The position numbers and the translations under genes are program-made. Shown here piece by piece: positions 9,903-21,500 of a DNA stretch of 64,000 nt (position 1 is the stretch's first letter; the number at the start of each line of letters is the position of its first letter). Source of the stretch: Parvimonas sp000223315 (lineage in GTDB: Bacteria > Bacillota > Clostridia > Tissierellales > Peptoniphilaceae); the NCBI GenBank assembly GCA_050262155.1, contig CP189843.1, positions 1,302,001 through 1,366,000 on the forward strand. Reading direction: 5' to 3'. The notes under the pieces were generated by a model that worked only from the letters and a program-made list of their open reading frames with translations, was not told the origin of the DNA and did no database searches.

Positions 9903-12900
9903 TTATATTTCTTCTTTTCTCTTTCTTCTAAATACTGAGAATAAAGCTGTTCCTGATAATCCCAATAATACTGTGTATAGTGCTGAATTACTTCCTGCTC
10001 CTGTCTTTGGTATTCTTGGTTTTGGTGTTCTTACATTTGTTACTACAAATCCTTCTTTTGCATTTCCTGTTATTACACTCTTATATCCATTTCCTACCGC
10101 TTTTTCCTTAACTGTATATACTATTTTCTTTCCGTCTTTATATTCGTCAAGGTCTGTGAAACTTCCTGTCCAGTTGTTTTCTTTTGTTAATACAACTTTC
10201 TTTCCTGTTTCTTTTCCATCTGCTAGTAATTCTATTGTTACACTATCAGGTCTCTTCTTATCTTGGTCATTATTATCTTTCCAAGCCTTTGTTACTTGTA
10301 CTGATGTCTTTCCCGGTGTGTATTTGTTCTTAACATTGTATCCTTCTACTTCTGTTGTATAACCTTCTACCTTTTCTTCTACGATTGTGTAGTTGATTAA
10401 TTCTCCATTTTCATATTTGTCAAGATTTTCAAATTTCCACTTCCAGCCATCTTTTTCCGTAACTTTCTTTGTAGCTACTTTTGTTCCGTTCTTTAATAGA
10501 TTTACTGTTATTTCTGTTGGTCTCTTTCCGTCTTGGTTATTTGCGTCATCCCAAGTCTTACTTCCTTCTACAAATGTCTTTTCAGGTTCTCTTGTATTTG
10601 TTACTGTAAAGTTATTTTCTCCTGTTTTTGTTACTACACTTGTATATCCGTTTCCAACATTTTCTTCTCTTACAGTATATTCTATTTTCTTTCCGTCTTT
10701 ATATTCGTCAAGGTCTGTGAAACTTCCTGTCCAGTTATTTGCTTCTGTTAAAGTAAGAGTCTTATCTGTTGGTTGTCCGTCGGCTATCAATCTGATTGTT
10801 ACACTTGCAGGTCTTACTCCGTCTTGGTTATTCTTATCTTCCCAAGCTTTTGTTACTTGTACTGATGTCTTTCCTGGTGTGTATGAATTCTTAACATTAT
10901 GTCCTGTTACTACTGTTGTATAACCTTCTACTTGTTCTTCTGTAATTGTGTAGTTGATTACTTCTCCCTTTTCATACTTGTCAAGATCTTCAAATTTCCA
11001 TTTCCAGCCATCTTTTTCTGTAACTGTCTTTGTAGCTATTTTAGTTCCATTCTTTTCTTTAACAGATTAATCTTTATTTCTTTCGGTCTCTTTCCGTCTT
11101 GGTTTTCTTTATCATCCCAAGTCTTACTTCCTTCTACAAATGTCTTTTCAGGTTCTCTTGTATTTGTTACTGTAAAGCCTTCTTTTGCACTTCCTGTAAC
11201 TTTACTTTCGTATCCGTTTCCTACAGTTTCTTCCTTAACTGTATAAACTATTTTCTTTCCGCCTTTATATTCGTCAAGGTCTGTGAAACTTCCTGTCCAG
11301 TTATTTGCTTCTGTTAAAGTAAGAGTCTTATCTGTTGGTTGTCCGTCGGCTATCAATCTGATTGTTACACTTGCAGGTCTTACTCCGTCTTGGTTATTCT
11401 TATCTTCCCAAGCTTTTGTTACTTGTACTGATGTCTTTCCTGGTGTGTATGAATTCTTAACATTATGTCCTGTTACTACTGTTGTATAACCTTCTACTTG
11501 TTCTTCTGTAATTGTGTAGTTGATTACTTCTCCCTTTTCATACTTGTCAAAGATCTTCAAATTTCCATTTCCAGCCATCTTTTTCTGTAACTGTCTTTGT
11601 AGCTATTTTAGTTCCATTCTTTAACAGATTAATCTTTATTTCTTTCGGTCTCTTTCCGTCTTGGTTTTCTTTATCATCCCAAGTCTTACTTCCTTCTACA
11701 AATGTCTTTTCAGGTTCTCTTGTATTTGTTACTGTAAAGCCTTCTTTTGCACTTCCTGTAACTTTACTTTCGTATCCGTTTCCTACAGTTTCTTCCTTAA
11801 CTGTATAAACTATTTTCTTTCCGCCTTTATATTCGTCAAGGTCTGTGAAACTTCCTGTCCAGTTATTTGCTTCTGTTAAAGTAAGAGTCTTATCTGTTGG
11901 TTGTCCGTCGGCTATCAATCTGATTGTTACACTTGCAGGTCTTACTCCGTCTTGGTTATTCTTATCTTCCCAAGCCTTTGTTACTTGTACTGATGTCTTT
12001 CCGGGTGTGTATGAGTTCTTAACATTATATCCTGTTACTTCAGTTGTGTAATCTTTTACTTGTTCTTCTGAAATTGTGTATTTGATTTCTTGTCCCTTTT
12101 CATACTTGTCAAGATTTTCAAATTTCCACTTCCATCCGTCTTTTTCTGTAACTGTCTTTGTAGCTATTTTAGTTCCATTCTTTAACAGATTAATCTTTAT
12201 TTCTTTTGGTCTCTTTCCGTCTTGGTTTTCTTTATCATCCCAAGTCTTTTTACCTTCTACATTTACTTTTTCAGTTTGTCTTGTATTAATTACCTTAAAT
12301 CCATCTTCCGGACTTCCTATAACATTACTATTATATCCGTTTCCAACAGTTTCTTCCTTAACTGTATAAACTATTTTCGTTCCGTCTTTATATTCGTCAA
12401 GGTCTGTGAAACTTCCTGTCCAGTTATTTGCTTCTGTTAATGTTAATGTCTTGCCAGGTACTTCTACTCCGTCAGCTAATAACTTGATAGTTACACTTGC
12501 AGGTCTCTTTCCGTCTTGGTTATCTTTATCTTCCCAAGCCTTTGTTACTTTTATACTTACCTTTCCAGGTGTATATGAATTCTTGATATTAGTTCCATCT
12601 ATAGTTTTTTTATAGCCTGTTACTTCTTCTTCATCTATAGTGTAAGTTATTAGTTTACCTTTTTCATATTTTGGTAAATTCTTGAATTCATATGTCCACT
12701 TCTTATCAGCACCTTCTCTGACTTCTTTTGTTTCTACAACTTCAGGTACTTTATCTCCAACATTTTTAATTAACTTAACAGTTATTTTTTCAGGTCTCTT
12801 TCCGTCTTGGTTGTTGTTATCATTCCAAGTCTTTTCCCCTTTTACATCTACTGTCTCTGGTGTATGTTTGTTTGTTAAATTGTAGTCCGGTCCGTTTGTT

Positions 12901-15339
12901 GTTCTTGATTTAACTTTATCATAACCATCTACTTTAACTTCATCTATACTATATTCAATTGGTTTTCCACCTTCATATAATGGTAAGTCTGCAAACTCAT
13001 ATTTCCATTTGCCATCAGTATCCGGTGTAACATCTTTTCGTTACTTCACTTGTTTTTCCATCTACCGTTTTCTTCAAGATTACAGTTATTTTTTCAGGTC
13101 TCTTTCCATCTTGGTTATCATTGTCATCCCAAGTCTTTTCTCCTGATACTTTTGTTTTTCCAGGTGTATATGAATTCTTAATATTATTTCCATCTATAGT
13201 TTTTGTATATCCTGCTACTTCTTCTTCATCTATAGAATAAGTGATTAATTTACCATCTTCATATTTTGGTAAATCATTGAATTCATATGTCCACTTCTTA
13301 TCAGTACCTTCTTTAACTTCTTTTCTCTGTACCTCTACAGGCTGTCCGTTTTCAACTTGTTTGATTAATTTAACTGTAATTGATTTTGGACGCTTTCCAT
13401 CTTGGTTGTTTGCATCATCCCAAGTCTTTTCACCTTTTACATCTACTGTCTCCGGTGTATGAGTATTAGTAAGATTATAACCGGATAATGCTCCTACATA
13501 ACCTGCTACAGCTTCTTCTTCTATAGAATAAGTGATTTCTGTACCTTTTTCATATTTTGGTAAATTCTTGAATTCATAAGTCCACTTCTTGTCAGCACCT
13601 TCTCTGACTTCTTTTGTTTGTGCAACTACAGCTTCTGCATTTCCAACTTTTTTCATTAACTTAACAGTTATTTTTTCAGGTCTCTTTCCGTCTTGGTTGT
13701 TATTATCATTCCAAGTCTTTTCACCTTTTACATCTACTGTCTCCGGTGTATGTTTATTTGTCAAATTGTAGTCCGGTCCGTTTGTTGTTCTTGATGGAAC
13801 CTTATCATAACCATCTACTTTTTCTTCATCTATAGAATAAGTGATTAATTTACCGTCTTCATATTTATCAAGATTTTCAAAAGAGTAAGTCCATTTTCCT
13901 GTTGCATCAGCTTTTACTACTTTTGTTTGTGCAACTTCAGGTTGTCCACCTTCAACTTGTTTCATTAACTTAACTGTTATTGATTCAGGTCTCTTTCCAT
14001 CTTGGTTGTCGTTATCATCCCAAGTCTTTTCTCCTCCTGATACTTTTATCTTTTCTTCAGGTTTGTTTTCAATATTTTTTATTGCAACTTTAGTAGTTCC
14101 AAACTCCTCAGGCTTAACAGTGATAGGATTTGTTAATTTTTGATAACCTTTTGGAGCTTCAGTTTCAACTAGTTGATACTCATCTCTAAGTAGTTTTCCA
14201 ATTTCACCACTTCCATCTTGTCCTGTTACAATTTCTCCAACCTTTTGCTTGTTACGAACACGAATAACATCAAACTTAGCACCGGCTAATGGTGTATTAT
14301 CCTTACCTGTCTTTTGAACTTTAATTTTAAATACATATCCTTCACCAGTACCGCCGGCATCTCTAATTTTATAAGTACTGTTTTCTTCATGGTTATCCGC
14401 ACCATTTGTAAATTCCGCTTTGTTTTTAATTTCTTCTCCGGCTACCGGGTCATATTTTAACTTCACTTCATAAAAAATTTGAAATCCTCTGTTTATATTT
14501 TCAGCACCTATACTTCCAATATCAATTGTAAGTTTTTTACCTTCGAATTTAATTTTTCCTGCATCTTTAAATTCTTTAGTTACATCCTTTCTATTATTAA
14601 AATTCATATCAGTTATCTTGTTTTCCCATTGTCCCTGAAAAATTTGAATACTATTTTCGTCAAATTCAACACTATCTGATTGAATTGTGTCTATGAATTT
14701 GGCATTAGTTAGAACTACATTGTTTTGGTTAAGCCTAATGTCATATCTTCCTTTAGTTTTATCACTTGTCATCCAGCCAACCTTACTTAATTGTTGACTC
14801 GTAAAATGTGGTGGATTATAGTCAACTTTCCCTGCAGGAATAATCTTTCCATTCACTGTTAAAGTTACAGGAAGCTCCCCTGATCCAGTTTGTGTTTCTT
14901 TATTAACAGAAACATTAAAATAAAATTTTCCTTTAACACCTGAATGAGTTTCTGCATATTTAGTATATGTAAGTACTATTTTTGCAGGATTTTGATTATA
15001 CATTTTTGCATGCGCAATGACTTTATCTCCATCCTTTATATCAAAGTGGTCAGGCGGTGAAGTGTTAAATCCTATCGGCAAGGTCATTGTAGTAGTATCA
15101 TTTTCTTTTACAACATTATCAGGCAATTCGAATTCTGCATATATCCTGAACGGTTGCCATGCTCCAATTTTTTGCCCCGGCTTAAAAGGATTACCGTCTG
15201 CATCTGTAACTGATGCTTTTTTAATTACATCTCCTTCTACTTCTTTTGCGTTTGATCTATTGCTAAAAGGCAATAAAACCGAACAAATCATAGCAAATAC
15301 TAAAAGAAAACTTAATCTTCTTTTCGTTAAGCTTTTCAT
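9903..15339 (-). CDS. Sortase-anchored Cna_B-repeat adhesin, copy 1 (three frame breaks)
   Basis: Large cell-wall surface protein, about 1810 aa when repaired. A signal peptide (MKSLTKRRLSFLLVFAMICS) is followed by an N-terminal collagen-binding/SpaA-type adhesive region (about 35-330), a SpaA prealbumin-like domain (about 340-430, FKIKVQKTGKDNTPLAGAKF) and 14 Cna_B units marked by K.W.D..NQDGKRP. It ends in IPKTG, a hydrophobic helix and RRKRKEE. Sortase should link it to peptidoglycan, the Cna_B units forming a stalk. The start at 15339 follows GGAGG. Against the intact paralogue at 50.9-57.4 kb it lacks TA near 13039, has one extra base near 11549-11551 and five extra near 11054-11058. These break the frame but together with the rest leave all domains in register. 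The last 0.9 kb is nearly identical to the paralogue. Either sequence errors or real decay. Confidence 0.85.
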
Positions 15340-15469
15340 AAATGTTCCTCCTTATTTATGTTTCTTTATAATTCGATATTATGATGTTGAAATATATTTT
15401 TTATTTACAATCTCCCCAAAAGATATATAAACAAAAATAATAAATTTCAAATCAATTATAGTGCATTAT

Positions 15470-15498
15470 ATTATACCACAAAACAAAAAAAATGACAA
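15470..15498 (-). promoter_or_regulatory. Promoter of the copy 1 Cna_B gene
   Basis: TTGTCA (15498-15493), 17-nt spacer, TATAAT (15475-15470) on the minus strand, about 125 nt before the start codon. A similar GGTATAAT box precedes the other two Cna_B genes. Confidence 0.65.
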
Positions 15499-15527
15499 AA
15501 AAACAGATAGTTTTTATTGCTATCTGT
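15484..15527 (-). terminator. Terminator of the 2567-aa surface protein gene
   Basis: Hairpin CAGATAG / CTATCTG (15504-15527) followed on the minus strand by TTTTTTT. It overlaps the -35 box of the next gene, so read-through and initiation may interfere. Confidence 0.8.
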
Positions 15528-15580
15528 TTTTATTGTGCCATTTAATTTATAATCAGGTTATTTGCAGATTATATTATACA

Positions 15581-18500
15581 TTATTTTGTATATTTATTAC
15601 GCCTATAAGCAATTAGTCCTAATAGTGTTACTGATGTTAATATACAGTAAATGTATAGAGATAAGTCATTTGAACTTCCTGTTTTAGGTAATTTTGTACT
15701 AGGTTTAAGAGGTTTTGGAATTTCTACATTTTTGTTAGTAATATTGAAACCATCTTTCATACTTCCGCTGTAACTTACATTGTATGAATTACTACCAAAT
15801 TTAATTGCATTTTCACTTTCTCCAACTTCTTTAACTGTATATTGATAGTAGTTTGTGCTTCCAAGTCCGTCTGCCACTTCCAGTTTTTCAAAAGTTGCTG
15901 TCCAATTATTTGCTTTTGTAAGTTCTACTTTCTTTCCTGTAGCTACTCCATCTTTGTACAATTCTACCTCTATCTTTTCAACAGGTGCTTCAATAACATT
16001 ACCTTTAATATCTTTCCACTCTTTTGTTACTTTGATATCTCTTGTCGGCGGTATCATCGGTGTCCAAGGTGTTTTTTCCTTATTAGTTATTGTAAAGCCA
16101 TCTTTCATTGTACCGGCATAAGCAACTCCGTACCATTTGTCATTTAGTTGAATTGCTGAACCATTTTCTCCAACTTCTTTAACTGTATAGTTGTGATTTA
16201 CTCCGCCTAAAGTTGCTGATACAGGTAATTTTTCAAAAGTAGCTGTCCAATTATTCGCTTCATTTAAAGTAAGTTTTTTACCGGTTGAAACATTATCTTT
16301 AAATAATTCAACTTCAATTTCATTAACAGGTATTGAATGTCCTTCAAGCAAATCCCAAGTCTTTGTTACCTTTAAATCTCTTGTAGGAATTTCCATCGGT
16401 GTCCACGGCATTTTTTCTTTGTTAGTTATCGTTAAACCGTCTTTCATTGTACCGGCATAACTAACTCCATACCATTTGTTATTTAGTTGAATTGCTGAAC
16501 CATTTTCTCCAACTTCTTTAACTGTGTATTGATAGTAGTTTGTACTTCCAAGTTTATCTGCCACTTCAAGTTTTTCAAAAGTTGCTGTCCAGTTATTGTC
16601 CTTTGTTAATTCTAATTTCTTTCCTGTAGCAACTCCATCTTTATACAATTCAACTTCTATCTTTTCTACAGATGCTTCTGCATTCGTACCTAAAATAGTT
16701 TTCCACTCTTTTGTTACTTTGATATCTCTTGTTGGCGGTATCATCGGTGCCCACGGCAACTTTTCTTTATTAGTTACTGTAAGACCATCTTTCATTGTTC
16801 CGCCATAAGCAACTCCATACCATTTGTTATTTAATTGAATTGCATTTTTATCTTCTCCAACTTCTTTAACTGTGTATTGATAGTAATTTGTACTTCCAAG
16901 TTTATCTGCCACTTCAAGTTTTTCAAAAGTTGCTGTCCAGTTATTTTCATTTGTTAGTTCTGCTTTCTTTCCTGTAGCTTCTCCGTCTCTATACAATTCT
17001 ACTTCTATCTTTTCAACAGATGCTTCTGCATCAGTTCCTAAAAAGTTTTTCCACTCTTTTGTTACTTTGATATCTCTTGTCGGCGGTATCATTGGTGTCC
17101 AAGGTAATTTTTCTTTATTAGTTACTGTAAGACCGTCTTTCATTGTTCCGCCATAACTAACTCCATACCATTTGTCATTTAGTTGAATTGCTGAACCATT
17201 TTCTCCAACTTCTTTAACTGTGTATTGATAGTAATTTGTACTTCCAAGTTTATCTGCCACTTCAAGTTTTTCAAAAGTTGCTGTCCAATTATTTGCTTTT
17301 GTAATTTCTACTTTCTTTCCTGTAGCAACTCCATCTTTGTACAATTCTACTTCTATCTTTTCAACAGGTGCTTCAATAATATTACCTTTAATATCTTTCC
17401 ACTCTTTTGTTACTTTGATATCTCTTGTTGGCGGTATCATCGGTGCCCATGGCATTTTTTCCTTATTAGTTATTGTAAAGCCGTCTTTCATTGTACCAGC
17501 ATAAGCAACTCCATACCATTTATTATTTAGTTGAATTGCATTTTTATCTTCTCCAACTTCTTTAACTGTGTATTGATAGTAGTTTGTACTTACAAGTTTA
17601 TCTGCCACTTCAAGTTTTTCAAAAGTTGCTGTCCAGTTATTTTCATTTGTTAGTTCTGCTTTCTTTCCTGTAGCTTCTCCGTCTCTATACAATTCAACTT
17701 CTATCTTTTCAACAGTTGCTTCTGCATCATTTCCTAAAAAGTTTTTCCACTCTTTTGTTACTTTGATATCTCTTGTTGGCGGTATCATCGGTGTCCAAGG
17801 TAGTTTTTCTTTATTAGTTACTGTAAGACCGTCTTTCATTGTTCCGCCATAACTAACTCCAAACCATCTATTATCTAATTTAGTTGCTGAACCACTTTCG
17901 CCAACTTCCTTAACTGTATAGTTGTGATTTGTTCCACCTAAAGTTGATGATACTGGTAATTTTTCAAAAGTAACTGTCCAATTATTTCCTTCATTTAAAG
18001 TAAGTTTTTTACCAGTTGAAACATTATCTTTAAATAATTCTACTTGAATTTCATTAACAGGTATTGTATGTCCTTCAAGCAATTCCCAAGTCTTTGTTAC
18101 CTTTAAATCTCTTGTAGGAATTTCCATCGGAGTCCATATTAAAGACCAAATCGCATATAACTCAATATCTTTATCAAGAATTCCTGTTTTAAATGTATCT
18201 CCTATAGAATACATAGTTCCTTTGCCGTCAGCTTGTGTATTCCACCCTTTGAAGATATATCCGGCTCTTTTCATCGTACCGGCATTTAAAACAGTCACTT
18301 TATCAGTATCAGCATCATTTCCGTCTGCTTTAACGGATGGATAGTATTCGTTATTATCCTTTGGTGCTTCTCCCTTTACATCAGCGTGATTTTTATTATA
18401 ATTTACTTTTCCGTAAACTATAATATCATATTCTGCTTTTACAGTATCTTCAGGTATTGCTTGATTAGTACTTGCCAATGTGTTGGTTGTTGTAACTTCG

Positions 18501-21500
18501 GCTTTAATTTTACCTGTAGTCTTTCCACTAACTTTTCCCTGACTATCAACATCCGCTACATCATTTTGTAGTTCAAGATATTTCAATTCAGGAGTTACAG
18601 TAGGATGGTCACTTGTTGCCACAGCATTACCTGCTCCTTCATTTGACTCTTCTCCAACATGAAGATTAACTGTTTCAGTTTTTATCTTTGGAATTTTGAT
18701 AAGTCCACAACCGATAGCATCGAGTGCTTTTTCTCTTACCAATTCCGGTAATTCAGCCGTTTTATAGCTTGTTCTGTCAAAATCAGAGTTCTTTGATTTT
18801 AACATATCCGAATCTTTTGCCTTCAATGTAAGTTTAGTTTCACCATTTGGCATAGTAACCTTTATCCATTGACCGGCATCAAGCATAAAGCTCTTTAATT
18901 CATATCTTCCATTTTCATCCGTTGTTGTACTATGAATCAAAGTATTAGCAGGAATTAACTTATTATTAATAGTTATGTCACGATTTGGAGAATATAGTTC
19001 AAGTTTAATATCTTTTGCTTTTGTTTCTCCATCATCAAGTTTTCCGTTTTCGTTCTTATCCCACCAAACATCTGATGAAATAATTGCAAAATTTCCATAA
19101 ATATACTTTGCAGGATTTATATATCCGGTCGTTTTAAATCCTGTATAGTCAGTTGCTTCAAAACTTCCCCCAATGTATGCTTGAAGCTCATCAGTTGTAG
19201 TTTTAGCATGTGTTTTAAGCGGTAATTTAATATTTACCTGACTACCTTTTGGAAGTTCTCCTAAATCAAATTTAACATGAGTTACCTTTGACCAATCAGT
19301 TATATTTTCTGCTAAAACAAATGTATTTCCACCATCTATACTATAACTGAATTCCTGTTTACCCGGACGACTATCTCCCATTACAGCAACTTCACCTGTC
19401 AAATACATATTAACCTCTGTTTTCGGAGTTTGAACAGTTTCATTTTGTTGCGTATAAGAAATAGATTTACCTTTTTTAGGAATTTCAATAATAGCCTTAA
19501 AATCCTTAAATCCATCAGAATCCGGAGCTTGAACGAAGAAATCTCCTCGTAAATTATCTATTTCATCAGGATAGAAAGTCTGTGTTGGGAATTTACTTCC
19601 CGCTGTTCCATATACGATATTATCATATTTTCCGGGAAATATATTTGATCCTACCGCTGTATTCTTGGATACAATAACTTCCACCTTACTCAAATCTATT
19701 CCAAATAGTTTCTTTTCCTTTGTAGCATTAAGAGCATTTGCTGCATTTTCAGTTAGCTTAAACAAATCTCCTTCAATCTTTGCATAACTATAATATTCTT
19801 TTTTACTACCGTCAAGTTTACTCTCAAGTTTACTCATATCATAGTAAACCATTCCGTATGGATGATGTTCATTTTCTCCGGGAGATGTAACACTTGTATA
19901 TCTAAAACTCTTTAATGCAATTACAATAGAATCTTCCAAAAACTTTAGAGCACCATCATTATAGTAATCATAGAATGAATGATGCCAATCACCAGTTGTA
20001 ATTTTTCGAATTTTCCTGTCTAGTTCATCTATTCCTTTGTCAGTAATAGACATCTTAATCCATAATTTTCCATCTGCATCCTTAATCTGTTCGATTTTTA
20101 CATTGCCGGATGCATTGTCATATCCTAAAAATTTACAATTATCCACATCTGCTGAAAACTGTTTATCTGTGATTTCTACATAGGCAGATTCAGGAATACC
20201 ATAAGGCATTTTCCCTTTCTCAGGCATATCTGAATTCATTGCATAAGCATAAGCTTTTGTTCTGAAGGTTACCTTCTGTATGCTTGTTCCGGTCTGTGAA
20301 ATAGAATTATTCGTTTCACTTCCTGCAGGTTCAATTACATTATTGACAGTCTTATTTGTAACAATATAAGTTCTTGTAAGAAGACCATAACGTTGTGGTA
20401 ATATTATAGAATTCCATCCCCTACCTCCAAAAGCTTGTCCTTTTCCGGCATCGTGAATATGATTACCATCACTACAGTTATCGTTATAATATCTCCCTTC
20501 CAAATTTTGAACAAAAAAGTTCTTAGCATTGTAAAATACTCCCTTATCAGATTCCAGAGTCAACGGATTTCCTTTATAGTCCGTATTTCTAAGTTCATAT
20601 TCAATATTGGAGAACAGTACAACTCTTCCATTTTCTTTATCTGCAAAAGAATCCATATTATACATTCCATCATAAGTTAAAACAATACTTGTCAAATGTT
20701 CTGTATCTCTGTTAATACCAAGATCTATTTTTGTTCCATCTTCAATATTTCCAATATTATATACTTTTTCTGCACCTTCTACTCCAAACATATTGTCCGC
20801 GGTTTTATAAATTATTTTCCATCCGCTTAAGGATTTATTAGCTGTAAATTTTCCGGTCAAAAGTCCTGTTTTATCCACCTTGGTATCCAATCCCTTAAGA
20901 TTTAAAGTTCCTACTGTCAAATCAATTCTAGGATTTTTTGTAACAGGAGAAAATTCTTTATTCTTTCCATAGTCAAAGAATAAAGTCCATGTATCATAAA
21001 AAGTTCCATTTTCCGCTTGATTAGGGAAAAGAATTTTTTCTTTTAATCTATCCCCTGTACTTTCCGCCTTCAAAGGTGTACATTTTTTTGGTTTTACTGT
21101 AACCCAAAAGAAATCATCCTTTGCTTTTCCGCTAACATTATTAACAGGATTTTTTACAGAATTGCTTGCTTCATAATCAAAATTGTCATTTGCATCCGCA
21201 TTTGAATCAGTTGATTTGGCAGAATATTTTACTTGTAAAAGTCCGGATGCATCCGGTGTTACATAAAAATCAAATTTACTTTGCCCCTCTGTCAATCTAT
21301 GTGTACTTGCATGATATCTTCCACCATAATATGTGTCTGCATTAAAAATTTCATTATTTAATTGTTCCCAATACACTTGAACTTTAGTAACTCTTCCGCC
21401 GGAAGTATCAAAATTTACTTTAGGGAAATTATTTATATCATTTGTTCTATGAACATAGGAATTTACTGCCACTTCATGTACTCTTCCATCTTCTGTGGTA

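Noticed and set aside
10393..10923. Many plus-strand open frames of 70-190 codons across the Cna_B genes (9.9-23.3 and 50.8-56.2 kb)
   Set aside because: They are antisense shadows of the repeats, recur with the repeat period, lack ribosome sites and have no protein-like composition.
9900..13000. Regular repeats that could suggest a CRISPR array
   Set aside because: The period is about 280/561 bp and the repeats encode Cna_B domains in frame; no short repeat-spacer pattern and no cas genes.
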